DNA of 64,000 nucleotides. It comes from Eikenella corrodens (lineage in GTDB: Bacteria; Pseudomonadota; Gammaproteobacteria; Burkholderiales; Neisseriaceae). Shown in pieces: positions 20,071 through 29,074 of this stretch. The position numbers and the translations under genes were made by a program. Positions within the stretch are counted from its first letter, which is position 1; every line of letters begins with the position of its first letter. The stretch spans positions 682,001-746,000 of the forward strand of contig NZ_CP034670.1 of assembly GCF_003990355.1 (NCBI RefSeq). The letters run 5' to 3'. The notes under the pieces are model-generated. The model saw nothing but the letters and a program-made list of their open reading frames with translations, was not told where the DNA came from and searched no databases.

Positions 20071-21072
20071 TTAATCCTGCTCGGCCAACCAATCCACATA
20101 GCGGCGCACGCCGGTGGCCACGTCGTCGAATGCTTCGGCATAGCCGGCGGCGCGTAGGGTACTGATGTCGGCCTGGGTGAAGCTTTGGTATTTGCCTTTG
20201 AGCGCGTCGGGGAATTCGCTATACACAATCAAACCTTGTACCACCAGTTCTTCCAGCGGCAGTTCGGGCTTGCCTTCGCGGGCGCGGCAGGCGTTTACGG
20301 TGGCGGCGGCCAGGTCGTTGAAGGGCTGGCTGCGGCCGGTGCCGCAGTTGAAAATGCCGGATACTTCGGGATGGTCGTAAAAGAAGAGGTTTACTTTGAC
20401 TACGTCTTCCACGCAGATGAAGTCGCGGCTTTGCGCGCCGGCGGGGTAGCCGTCGTAGCTACCGAACAGGGTAACGCGGCCGTGCTCGCGGTATTCGTGG
20501 AAGTGGTGGTAGGCCACGGAGGCCATGCGGCCTTTGTGCTGCTCGCGGCGGCCGTATACGTTGAAATAGCGCAGGGCAACCACTTGATTGTGCAACCCTT
20601 CTGCCATGCGGCGGCGCAATACTTGATCGAACAGGAATTTGGAATAGCCGTATACATTGAGCGGGGCTTCCCATTCGCGCTGTTCGCGGAAGGTTTGGCC
20701 TTTGCCGTATACGGCGGCGGAGGAGGCGTGGATCAGGCGGATGCGGTCGTCTTGGCACCAATCGAGCAGGTCGAGCGTGTATTGGTAGTTGTTGTCCATC
20801 ATGTACACGCCGTCGTGGTTCATGGTGTCGGAGCAGGCGCCTTGGTGGAAGATGGCTTCGATGTCGCCGCCGTCGATTTGGTGGGTGCGCACTTGGCGGA
20901 TGAATTCATGTTTGTCCAGATAGTGCGCGATATCGGCCTGCACCAGATTGCGGAATTTGTCGGCGCGGCTGAGGTTGTCCACCGCGATGATGTCGGTGAT
21001 GCCGCGCCGGTTGAGCGCGTGCACGATATTGCTGCCGATAAAGCCGGCGGCGCCGGTAACGATGATGGTCAT
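20071..21072 (-). CDS. hldD: ADP-L-glycero-D-manno-heptose-6-epimerase
   Basis: 333 residues from the ATG at 21072 ([15 protein letters not shown]), which has a Shine-Dalgarno (AGGAAAAG). The longer frame upstream overlaps hslO and lacks family resemblance. It is an extended short-chain dehydrogenase: NAD(P)-binding [16 protein letters not shown] and the catalytic YGYSKFLFD (Tyr-x-x-x-Lys), with the HldD-type [16 protein letters not shown]. It makes the ADP-L,D-heptose used for the lipooligosaccharide inner core. It is transcribed divergently from hslO with about 120 bp between starts. Confidence 0.95.
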   Translation of the reverse strand: MTIIVTGAAGFIGSNIVHALNRRGITDIIAVDNLSRADKFRNLVQADIAHYLDKHEFIRQVRTHQIDGGDIEAIFHQGACSDTMNHDGVYMMDNNYQYTLDLLDWCQDDRIRLIHASSAAVYGKGQTFREQREWEAPLNVYGYSKFLFDQVLRRRMAEGLHNQVVALRYFNVYGRREQHKGRMASVAYHHFHEYREHGRVTLFGSYDGYPAGAQSRDFICVEDVVKVNLFFYDHPEVSGIFNCGTGRSQPFNDLAAATVNACRAREGKPELPLEELVVQGLIVYSEFPDALKGKYQSFTQADISTLRAAGYAEAFDDVATGVRRYVDWLAEQD

Positions 21073-21193
21073 GAGCTTTTCCTGATAACGGGTTGATAGG
21101 TATTTTAACCGATTTCGGGCTACCTGAAACTTGAATATCCGCCCTTGGAAACCATATAGCAGCCCAATACAAGATAACAACAAGGACAGCATC

Positions 21194-22081
21194 ATGACCA
21201 CCCAATCCGCCAACCTGCGCACCCGCTTTATTTTCGACGACCAGCCCGTGCGCGGCCTGCATGTGCAGCTGCAAAGCGTGTGGCAGCACATCGTACAGCG
21301 CAAACCCTACCCCGCCGCCATCCGCAGCGCACTGGGCGAGCTGCTGGCCGCCGGCGTCCTGCTTTCCAGCAATCTCAAGCTGCCCGGCAAGCTCATCTTG
21401 CAAATCCAAGGGCAGGGCGACCTCAAAATGCTCGTGGCCGAAACCGATTCCAACCACAGCTGTCGCGCCACCGCCCGCTGGAACGAACAAGCCAACTTAG
21501 ACGACGGCCGCAGCCTGATTGATCTGCTCGGCGAAAACGCCGTATTCGGCATCACCCTCCAGCCCAACGAAGGCGAACCCTGGCAAGGAATCGTACCGCT
21601 CGAAGGCAGCAGCATTGCTGAAATGCTCAGCGCCTATATGCGCCGCTCCGAGCAGCTCGACACCCACATCAGTCTCGCCGCTTCCGAACACGCCGCCGGC
21701 GGCCTGCTGCTGCAAAGGCTGCCCGAACAGCAAATCGACGCCGACGCTTGGATGCACTACACCACCCTGGCCGACACCGTTACCCCGCAGGAATTGATCG
21801 GGCTCGACGCCCAACACCTGCTCTACCGCCTGTTCCACGAAACCCCGCCGCGCGTGTTCGAGCCCGAACAAATCGAATTCGCCTGCACCTGCTCGCGCGG
21901 CAAAGTGAGCGATATGCTGCTGCTTTTGGGCAGGCAGGAAGTGGGCAACATCGTGGCCGAACAAGGCAGTATTGCTGTCGATTGCGACTTCTGCGGCGAA
22001 AAATACGTGTTTGACGACACCGACGTGCAAGCCCTGTTCGGCATGGAAATCGAAGCCATGACCGGGCAGCAGCTGCAATAA
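21194..22081 (+). CDS. hslO: redox-regulated chaperone Hsp33
   Basis: 295 residues from the ATG at 21194 ([14 protein letters not shown]), preceded by an AAGGACAG ribosome site; an earlier in-frame start overlaps the hldD promoter. The Hsp33 fold shows [20 protein letters not shown] near the start, and the C-terminal zinc and redox switch has the Cys pairs CTC (in [14 protein letters not shown]) and CDFC (in [10 protein letters not shown]). In other bacteria oxidation releases zinc and activates holdase activity in the cytoplasm. Confidence 0.95.
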   Translation: MTTQSANLRTRFIFDDQPVRGLHVQLQSVWQHIVQRKPYPAAIRSALGELLAAGVLLSSNLKLPGKLILQIQGQGDLKMLVAETDSNHSCRATARWNEQANLDDGRSLIDLLGENAVFGITLQPNEGEPWQGIVPLEGSSIAEMLSAYMRRSEQLDTHISLAASEHAAGGLLLQRLPEQQIDADAWMHYTTLADTVTPQELIGLDAQHLLYRLFHETPPRVFEPEQIEFACTCSRGKVSDMLLLLGRQEVGNIVAEQGSIAVDCDFCGEKYVFDDTDVQALFGMEIEAMTGQQLQ

Positions 22082-22105
22082 AGCGGCGTTGCCTTAATCA
22101 GCATG

Positions 22106-22148
22106 AAGGCTACCTGAAAAACCGGCTTTCGGTTTTCAGGTAGCCTTT
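22106..22148 (+). terminator. inverted AG-eikDUS pair, hslO terminator
   Basis: AAGGCTACCTGAAAACCG and its complement form a perfect 18-bp stem with a short loop, 25 bp after hslO. A second inverted DUS pair follows at 22158-22199. Confidence 0.7.
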
Positions 22149-22266
22149 TGCTTGATATGTTTCAGGTAGCCTGTGCCGTTGCAGGCTACCTGAAAATACA
22201 GATTGGTGTGCGGGAGGAATACGGAATGCACGCAGTTTTAGACAGTCGGGGCGTTGTGCGGGCGAA

Positions 22267-22371
22267 TATAGTGGGTTAACAAAAATCAGGACAAAGCGGC
22301 GAGCCGCAGACAGTACACACGTTACGGCAAGGCGAGACAACGCTGTACTGGTTTAAATTTAATTCACTATA
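22267..22371. repeat. Correia repeat enclosed element (short form)
   Basis: 105 bp from TATAGTGGGTTAACAAAAAT to the complement of TATAGTGAATTAAATTTAAA. The interior matches the copies at 15892 and 34468. The two ends belong to different end types. Confidence 0.85.
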
Positions 22372-22413
22372 AAGTTTAAGCCCTTAAATGTGGAAATTGT
22401 GCTGCTGTCTGCC

Positions 22414-22457
22414 ATGAGGCTACCTGAAAATGCGGAATGGTTTTCAGGTAGCCTCAT
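22414..22457 (-). terminator. inverted AG-eikDUS pair behind a hypothetical gene
   Basis: ATGAGGCTACCTGAAAA and its complement form a perfect stem just past the stop of the gene ending at 22465. Confidence 0.6.
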
Positions 22458-22464
22458 TGTTGGT

Positions 22465-23130
22465 TTAACTGTGCGGCACGAACAATTGGCCGTTAAAGCG
22501 GTATTTGAGGCGGCGGTTGGTGGGGGTGTGGGTATGGCTGCTGATTTGCGGCTGGCTGATGGTGTGGCTGCCTGATTCGTAGAAGAAATAGTTGTTGGCG
22601 TGTTGGCCGCTGTAGGCGATGTTGAGTCGGTGGGTGGGCTCGGCGGCGGGGGCGGTTTGGATGATGGGCATGGCTTGGAGCTGCTCTACGGCGAAGTGGA
22701 GGAGGAGGGATTTTTCGGTGTGGTCGCCATCGGTGTGTCCGGTGAACAGGAGGTAGGCGTAGCCGTAGCCGCTGAGGCGGAGGGTGTGCAGGCGTTCGAT
22801 GTGGCCGGGCAGGGTTTGCACGCTGGTGTGGCCGCCGGGGCTGCGGGCTTGGAGCAGACTGCTGGGGTTGTGCGGCGGGGTGAAGCTGCGCACGCGGCCG
22901 TCGGCGCTGCTGTGGATCATCAGGCCGGCAGCGCGGGTTTGGCTGAAACGGCAGGCCCAGGATTCGGTAGTTTTCAGGCAGCCTTCAAGCTGCTCGGCGA
23001 AGAGGTCGGCTGGTTGGCTGCCGTTGTGTTGCAGGGCGGTGGCGAGGGCGGCATCGGTTTTGGCGGCATGGCGGGCATGTAGCGGGGTGGCAAAGAGGGT
23101 TTGCAGAGCGATGAGGGCGTGGCGGAGCAT
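22465..23130 (-). CDS. hypothetical protein with YRFNG C-terminal motif
   Basis: 221 residues, with a hydrophobic N-terminus (ALIALQTLFATPLHA) that could be a weak signal sequence. The rest is soluble, with several His and two Cys; one Cys sits in EGCLKTTESWACRFS. The C-terminus is RRLKYRFNGQLFVPHS. A second C-terminus of the same type (RIRYRFNGEQFVRLN) survives as a remnant about 70 bp upstream, so the family was once present in tandem. The coding region contains one exact TTCAGGCAGCCT word (22973-22984), an uptake dialect different from its neighbours. Family not recognised. Confidence 0.65.
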   Translation of the reverse strand: MLRHALIALQTLFATPLHARHAAKTDAALATALQHNGSQPADLFAEQLEGCLKTTESWACRFSQTRAAGLMIHSSADGRVRSFTPPHNPSSLLQARSPGGHTSVQTLPGHIERLHTLRLSGYGYAYLLFTGHTDGDHTEKSLLLHFAVEQLQAMPIIQTAPAAEPTHRLNIAYSGQHANNYFFYESGSHTISQPQISSHTHTPTNRRLKYRFNGQLFVPHS

Positions 23131-23194
23131 GGTGATGGGTTTCAGGTAGCCTTCGGGGCTACCTGAAAAGTGTTGGGTGGCGTGGTTGGCGGTT

Positions 23195-23250
23195 TCAGTT
23201 CAAACGGACAAACTGCTCGCCGTTGAAGCGGTAGCGTATGCGGCATCAAG
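23195..23250 (-). pseudogene. remnant tail of a paralogue of the gene at 22465
   Basis: On the minus strand the frame ending at 23195 reads RIRYRFNGEQFVRLN plus stop, closely matching RLKYRFNGQLFVPHS of the adjacent gene. Nothing more of the paralogue is recognisable upstream. A DUS hairpin (23139-23169) lies between the two. Confidence 0.6.
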
Positions 23251-23320
23251 GAGAGATGTTATTTTGCTGGCTTATGCGGCGGTTTTCAAGGCAGGCTACC
23301 TGAAAATGGGAGGATGCTCA

Positions 23321-23695
23321 TCAGCCGGTTTGAGGTTTACAGGATCCGTCTTCCCGATTGTATTCGATCATGTCGTTCACCGTTTGGGCGAGCCATGCCC
23401 AGCAATCGGGGAATTCTTGACGCTGTTCCCAGCCGGGGCTGGCGAAGTCGTGGATAAGCTGGACTTTGCCGCCATTGCCAATTTCGAAGCAGGTAGTGTC
23501 ATCGCAATCGCTGCGTTTGGCGAAGGGGATCAGTTTCCTGTCGGGATAACGGGTTTGCAGGCCTTGGTATAGTTCGGCGGCTCAATCGCTATCGAGTAGA
23601 TGCCAAATATCGAAATCGACTAAATTTAGTTCGACGATTTTTTCAAATGATTTTGGATATTTAAAGTGGGGAATATCGAGCGTATAGCTTTTCAT
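23321..23695 (-). pseudogene. SUKH/SMI1-like protein gene broken by one stop codon
   Basis: The frame runs from ATG at 23695 (MKSYTLDIPHFKYP) to a stop at 23321 and would give 124 residues, but codon 38 is TGA (23584-23582). The part after the stop, KLIPFAKRSDCDDTTCFEI and VQLIHDFASPGWEQRQEFPD, resembles the SMI1/KNR4 (SUKH) superfamily, many members of which are immunity proteins of polymorphic toxins. Apart from the single stop, the frame is intact, so loss is recent or the stop is a sequencing error. It sits at the edge of the Rhs/IS debris. Confidence 0.65.
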
Positions 23696-23712
23696 CGGTT
23701 GATTCCTAGTTT

Positions 23713-23762
23713 GAGGCTACCTGAAAAATAAAACTGGGCGTATGGCGTTTCAGGTAGCCTTT
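23713..23762. repeat. inverted AG-eikDUS pair
   Basis: GAGGCTACCTGAAAAA and TTTCAGGTAGCC flank a 25-bp spacer between the SUKH-like pseudogene and the copA fragment. Confidence 0.55.
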
Positions 23763-23770
23763 GCCACGTT

Positions 23771-24270
<500 letters not shown>

Positions 24271-24282
24271 ACATTCGTATTT

Positions 24283-24545
24283 CAAGTGCAACACCTAAAT
24301 CAACCTCACCAACCTGCCCAAGAACACCTCATTAGGCGTTTTATAACCCAATGTCTTTCTCGGCCGACTGTTTAATGCCTGCCGTACGCGGCGGATTTGG
24401 GTATCGCTGATTTCGTTGAAATCCGTCCCTTTCGGGAAATACTGCCGGATCAGCCCGTTGGTGTTTTCATTCAATCCCCGCTCCCAGGAGTGGTAGGGGC
24501 GGCAGAAGTAAGTTTTCGCATCCAATGCCTCTGCCGCCTTCATGT
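24283..24545 (-). mobile_element. IS30-family element fragment (transposase C-terminus)
   Basis: The frame 24543-24295 encodes about 82 residues of an IS30 transposase C-terminus: KTYFCRPYHSWERG, NENTNGLIRQYFPKGTDF and RQALNSRPRKTLGYKTPNEV. This includes the last catalytic Glu region (the WERGxNEN context). The N-terminal two thirds are gone. One end joins the copA fragment, the other fuses in frame to the Rhs fragment at about 24540. Confidence 0.85.
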
Positions 24546-24950
24546 GGCGGTAAATCTTGTTCTCTGTTTGCAGGCTGCCCCACGCATCGTATTCCCCCAG
24601 CCACAGGATATTCCCGAACTGATCCGTCTGTTCGCGGGGAATGCCGATTTAGCCGGTGTGGTAGTAGGACAGGTAGAGTTTCTCGTCTTTGTTGTTGTAA
24701 AAGACGTGGGCTAAGGGTTCGTAACTGTCCTGGTCGGTGTAGATATAGGTGTATGTGCCTTTGTAGTTGTACTCCTGAACCAGCTTACTGCCGTCCCATA
24801 TGAAGATGGTGCGTTTGGGGTCGGTGCTGTGCAGGCTGCCTTTGTCGATGCGCTCCTTGCTGATTCGGCGGCCGAAGGGGGCGTAGGCGTATTGCCATTG
24901 CTGTACCCCGCCGTCGGGCAGTTCTCGGATGTGCAGGCTGCTTTTTAGGG
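24545..24950 (-). pseudogene. Rhs-family core fragment
   Basis: The minus-strand frame reads HIRELPDGGVQQWQYAYAPF, FIWDGSKLVQEYNYKGTYTY, IPREQTDQFGNILWLGEYDA and WGSLQTENK. This is the YD-repeat/RHS core that precedes the variable toxin of Rhs proteins. The frame carries an in-frame TAA at 24651-24649, has no start, and where the hypervariable tip should follow it runs into the IS30 fragment. It is a relic of a polymorphic toxin. AAGCAGCCTGCA-type words (AA-king3 dialect) at about 24932 and 24966 suggest a source in a relative such as Kingella. Confidence 0.8.
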
Positions 24951-25005
24951 CTTTGAAGCCGTTAAAAAGCAGCCTGCACTTTTTTAACTGCGTTGAAATG
25001 GTGTT

Positions 25006-25100
25006 TTTTCAGGTAGCCTTTGTCTTCTTAAAGGCTACCTGAAAGCTGAAACCGCGTGCGTGCGTTCCGCACACACACTACACAAGTAGGCTACGCTTGC
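25006..25100. repeat. inverted DUS pair plus GTGCGTTCCGCACAC palindromic repeat
   Basis: TTTCAGGTAGCC and GGCTACCTGAAAG are followed by ACCGCGTGCGTGCGTTCCGC and CACACACTACACAAGTAGGC. The same composite recurs at 28424-28490, and looser versions at about 29880, 50610 and 50920. It is a small intergenic palindromic repeat associated with uptake words. Confidence 0.55.
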
Positions 25101-25838
25101 TCCTATTGGTTAGCTTCTATTGTCAATCCAGCGCGATAAATCTTTAGCACGCTTTCGGTAATCGGTGTATTGCCCAAATTTTGCATATACTTCAACATAA
25201 GGTACAAAACTGATTCCGTCAAATTGGTTCTCTGGAATATTCAATCCCTTTTCACCATCCATAATTAGAAATAGAAATGGATACTGTTTACCAAAATAAA
25301 CTAAATAGCGGCGGTTTTTGTCAATTTGCCATAATGTTCGTATATTACCGACAAAGTCGGCAGGAATATGTTTCGAATCGATATAGGTATTGGGTTGATC
25401 TAGTTTAACTCTAACAGGTCTATTGATAATTAGGGTTTTAGGTGCTGAAAACGGAGTATTTTCTAGTGCTTTGGAGTCATTGTTGGCATAACGATAAAAG
25501 CCTATATATAAAGGCTTGTTATTTATAGGCTGATATGAGCTGTCGCTGGTATAGAAGGCATATCTATATTCTCCAAGATGATAGCCAGTGTCATAGTATA
25601 TCGGATGATGGCAGCCGTGATAGATTTTATTTGCACAATAATATGCAGGCTCTTCTTGTTCCATAAATATGGCTTTTTGCTCGCCTGTAATAGCTGGGAC
25701 TTCAACGATAGATTTCGCTGATTCTAAATAGTTATATACCCTCATTTTGTCTATTTCCTCATTCTGAATCACAGAGCCAGTTTCTAAATTAACTAATAGA
25801 CCTTTTGCGAAAGTATCCTGAAGATTTACAATTCCCAA

Positions 25839-26258
25839 ATGAAATACGAAAACCTCATCCAAAGAAGCGATAGCGAATTCAAACGGCTCACAGGTGTAAC
25901 GCCCGTCCTTTTTCACGAAATGCTGCAAGTCACCACAGAAGCAGAAAGCCGGAAGGTCAAGTCAGGCAGGCCGCATACGCTCGGTTTGGCAGACCAACTG
26001 CTGCTTACCCTAAGCTATCTGCGTCATTACCATACCCAACTCGAATTGGCCGCCATCTACGGCCTTTCCGAAAGCAATGTCTGCCGCACCATCCGTAAAA
26101 CCGAGGACGCCCTCATCCGTTGCAAACGCTTCTCCCTGCCAAAGCACAAGAATCCGGGCGACCAAACGGTCATCATTGACGTTACCGAAAGCCCGATTGA
26201 ACGTCCCAAAAAAACAGCGGCAGTATTACAGCGGCAAGAAAAGGCGGCACACGGTTAA
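25839..26258 (+). CDS. IS5-family transposase, first frame
   Basis: 139 residues: an HTH region (SEFKRLTGVTPVLFHEML, LGLADQLLLTLSYLRHYHTQ, GLSESNVCRTIRKTED) and the first catalytic Asp in TVIIDVTESPIERP. The frame then passes a CCCAAAAAAAC run, where a shift of +1 (or -2) enters the second frame. Two-frame transposases joined by frameshifting are usual in this group. Confidence 0.85.
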   Translation: MKYENLIQRSDSEFKRLTGVTPVLFHEMLQVTTEAESRKVKSGRPHTLGLADQLLLTLSYLRHYHTQLELAAIYGLSESNVCRTIRKTEDALIRCKRFSLPKHKNPGDQTVIIDVTESPIERPKKTAAVLQRQEKAAHG

Positions 26259-26634
26259 AATCCGGGTCATATACGGCAGGGAAACGGAAAAAATCATCAG
26301 CATCCGGACGGGGATGGGTGCCCGGCATGACATGCGTTTAGCCAAGAGGCACCTTGCAGAGCTTTATCCCTACAAAATAGTCATTGCGGATAAGGGTTAT
26401 CAAGGATTGGCCAAAACCGGATTACAGACCCCGAAAAAGAAATCCAAACGTCATCCGCCGGACAAACAGGATAAAGAGGCGAACAGGCGGTTAGGCAAAC
26501 TCAGAACCGTCATCGAGCACATCAACAGGAAACTGAAGATATTCAAAATATTGTCGCTGCCTTACCGCAACAGGCGGAAACGGTTCGGGTTAAGGGCAAA
26601 TCTGATTGCAGGACTGGTTAATGCGATGGGATGA
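26222..26634 (+). CDS. IS5-family transposase, second frame
   Basis: This frame continues the DDE domain after the A7 run: KKQRQYYSGKKRRHTVKIR, the second Asp in KIVIADKGYQG, and the Glu region in LRTVIEHINRKLKIFKIL. I give its start approximately, at the frameshift point; no independent initiation codon is convincing there. Together with the first frame it would make a transposase of about 265 residues. Confidence 0.8.
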
Positions 26635-26725
26635 ATATTTTCGCAAGAGGTCTAATATGGTGGCTTGTTCGGTCTTAATTAGGTTCTCTGGTACGCCGTT
26701 TTCATACAGACGTGTATATTCAAAA

Positions 26726-27922
26726 GAGACCTTTGCAAAAATCCCCCTCCACCCAACAGCCGAAGCCCAAACCCAGGCTTCCGGCTGTTTTTTGTTCCCA
26801 ATCTCCTTTTTTTCTCCCCGGATACCTGATAATCGGGCATCCGAGCCTCCTTTTAGGCGGCAACAGGCATACTTAGCCTGTTAGCCGCTTTCAACAGGTT
26901 TAAACACATTGCCTTCAGATGGCTTTGCGCACTCACTTTAATCAGTCCGAAATAGGCTGCCCGGGCGTAGCGGAATTTACGGTGCAGCGTACCGAAGCTT
27001 TGTTCGACCACATAACGGGTCTTCGACAAATATCGGTTACGTTTGGTTTGCGCTTCCGTCAGAGGACGGTTGCGGTGGGCTTTGCGCATAATGCCGTCCG
27101 GCAACCGATGCTCTTTCAGGTGTTGCCGGTTTTCCGCACTGTCGTAGCCTTTGTCGGCATAGACGGTTGTGTCTTTGGCTATTCCTTCCAGCAAAGGCAA
27201 CAGGTGGTTGCACTCATGGGTATTGGCGGGGTGATGTGCAGTTTCTCGATATAGCCTTCCTCATCGGTACGGGTATGTTGTTTGTAACCGAGTTTGTAGA
27301 GGCCGTTTTTCTTTGTCCAACGGGCATCTTTATCTTTACTCGGTGTGGTTTGGCCGCTGACGTGTCCCTCCTCATCCACTTCTATGGCCTGACGCTGTTT
27401 GCTGCCGGCGGTCTGAATAATGGTGGCGTCAATGACGGCGGCGGATGCCTTCTCTACTTTTAGGTTTTTCTCGGCCAGTTGGCGGTTGATCAGTTCCAGC
27501 AATTCGGACAGGGTGTCGTCTTGCGCCAGCCAGTTGCGGTAGCGGCATAAGGTGCTGTAATCGGGGATGCTCAGTTCGTCAAAACGGCAAAACAGGTTGA
27601 AGTCGATGCGGGTGATGAGGCTGTGTTCGAGTTCGGGATCGGAGAGGCTGTGCCATTGTCCGAGCAGGACGGCTTTGAACATGGATAGCAGGGGATAGGC
27701 GGGACGGCCGCGGTGGTCTCGGACGTAACGGGTTCTTTGACGATTCAGGTATTGCTCGATCGGTTGCCAATCAATCACCTGATCCAACTTCAATAGTGGG
27801 AAGCGGTCGATGTGTTTGGCAATCATGGCTTGGGCGGTTTGCTGGAAGAAGGTGCTCATGAGAAATCCCCTAAATGTCTTGGTGGGAATTTAGGGGATTT
27901 TGGGGGATTTTGCAAAGGTCTC
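26726..27922 (-). mobile_element. IS5-family (IS1106-like) insertion sequence
   Basis: 1197 bp with near-perfect inverted ends GAGACCTTTGCAAAA and direct repeats CAAAA on both sides. It encodes one DDE transposase on the minus strand that is frameshifted. It interrupts the same lipoprotein gene as the element at 25799, only 73 bp away. Confidence 0.88.
26853..27859 (-). pseudogene. IS1106-like transposase with a one-base deletion
   Basis: The start at 27859 (MSTFFQQTAQAMIAKH) leads through the N-terminal domain (FKAVLLGQWHSLSDPELEHS) and first Asp (VIDATIIQT). At about 27228-27231 a C run on the coding strand is one base short: the frame reads ITPPIPMSA instead of an ITPANTHEC-like sequence. 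The remainder (LLPLLEGIAKDTTVYADKGYDS, then RYVVEQSFGTLHRKFRYARA) continues in another frame to 26853. Other members of this family are single-frame, so this copy is probably inactive. Confidence 0.85.
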
Positions 27923-28376
27923 CAAAAGTGTTATCATATTCAGCTAGAATCAAAAGATGATATACACCATCCACAATCAATAAATATACTAACTCTGAGC
28001 TGCCTTGAGAGAATTTACTATTCAAATCAGAAGAGAAAAAGCCACGTATGGTCTGGTTTTGTATACTTAGCCGTTTTCTGTTTATGATTTGGTTAGATTG
28101 TTCGTAATCTTGCAGATATAGTGCATAGAAATCACTAAATTCTGCATGGGTTAAATGGGGTCGTTGCGTAATCGGTATAGAAGCTTGGCTTGTCACTGTT
28201 TCCGTAGGGGATTGGCTTGTTTGCTGGGTACAGGCGGCAATGGTGAAAAGTAAAATAAATGTAGTCAAGAGGATTTGTATTCTATTCTTTCTTGCGGAGG
28301 TAGGAGATTTATTCATAATAAGGGTTTCCAGATAGTATTATCAAACGTAAGGATAGCATTTATGCCTGTGTGATTT

Positions 28377-28973
28377 TTAACTTCGTTGAAACTGCGTTTT
28401 CAGATAGCCTGAAGGGGAAGGGCTACCTGAAACCGCGTGCGTGCGTTCCGCACACACACTACACAAGTAGGCTACGCTTGCTACATTTTCAGCTCGTTTA
28501 TTTATTGAATATGCATCAATATATAAATTTCTTATAGGTTCTCCAAGTTCACGAGCAACTTTTTGTTCTAATTCAGTTGAATACCGTTCTTTTGAATTAA
28601 GCATACCTCTTAAATAAGAATCACTTGATGATCTGTATTCATTCGTATCGATTACTTTGTTTCTATTGGTGTCAGCCGAGTGGGCTAGTTCTTGGAAAAG
28701 ACCAAGTGCAGGAGAGCGATGACCATCCCCATTACCCGATCTTATCCCCATAGAGCGATCGGGATTCCAACGAACGGAATGCCACTCAGATTTAGGAACT
28801 ACGTGCCCATTAACTTTAACAGGAGAGGGGTAATAGGCGTTACCTCCATTGGTTAAAACAATATCCGGAGCTTTCTCTTGATGTGATACTTTATCTAACA
28901 CTTCACGAGCAGTAGAACTCTGACGAAGATAATTTAAAGCATTTCTAACAGACTGTTCTTGATGTATAGTCAC
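28377..28973 (-). pseudogene. orphan toxin domain resembling M91 (NleD-type) metallopeptidases, probably inactive
   Basis: An open frame of 198 codons from a GTG at 28973. SPALGLFQELAHSAD and ELEQKVARELGEPIRNLYID resemble the zinc site of the NleD/XopG-like M91 effectors, which also occur as tips of Rhs and other polymorphic toxins. The expected HExxH is QELAH here (Gln94), so a zinc ligand is missing. The last ~30 codons are not toxin sequence: they run through the GTGCGTTCCGCACAC repeat and a DUS word. There is no upstream delivery domain. I read it as a detached, decayed toxin tip. Confidence 0.65.
28396..28490. repeat. DUS pair and palindromic repeat replacing the toxin tail
   Basis: TTTCAGATAGCC and GGCTACCTGAAAC precede the same GCGTGCGTGCGTTCCGCACA composite found at 25046-25100. 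It ends exactly where the M91-like frame loses coding character. Confidence 0.55.
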
Positions 28974-29074
28974 AGGACTTCCATTTTCATTTCTGAACAG
29001 TAAAAATCCCGACTTTTACTGAGCTTCTTCCTGAATATGTCATAATACTTCCTTAATTTTTATAAGTTAAATAA

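Larger units (their letters stand above)
25799..26652 (+). mobile_element. IS5-family (IS427-like) insertion sequence
   Basis: About 854 bp with inverted ends GACCTTTTGCGAAAGTAT and GACCTCTTGCGAAAATAT, flanked by TAATA on both sides (exact duplication length ambiguous). Two overlapping frames make up the transposase. It interrupts the lipoprotein gene. Both ends and both frames look complete, so it may still be active. Confidence 0.85.
25110..28316 (-). pseudogene. lipoprotein gene split into three parts by two IS5-family insertions
   Basis: Three host segments belong to one gene: 28316-27923 (start, lipobox LFTIAAC), 26725-26653 (EYTRLYENGVPENLIKTEQA) and 25798-25110 (VNLETGSVIQNEEIDKM to the stop). 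Removing the insertions at 26726-27922 and 25799-26652 with one copy of each flanking duplication (CAAAA, TAATA) restores one frame: DNTF joins EYTRLYEN, and QATIL joins VNLETG. The predicted product is about 381 residues, an outer-membrane or periplasmic lipoprotein of unknown function with a Tyr-rich central region. It lies in the toxin debris zone, so an immunity or adaptor role is possible but unproven. Confidence 0.85.

Noticed and set aside
27220..27235. Programmed frameshift in the IS1106-like transposase
   Set aside because: Only a short C run without a typical slippery signal; relatives use a single frame, so a deletion is likelier.
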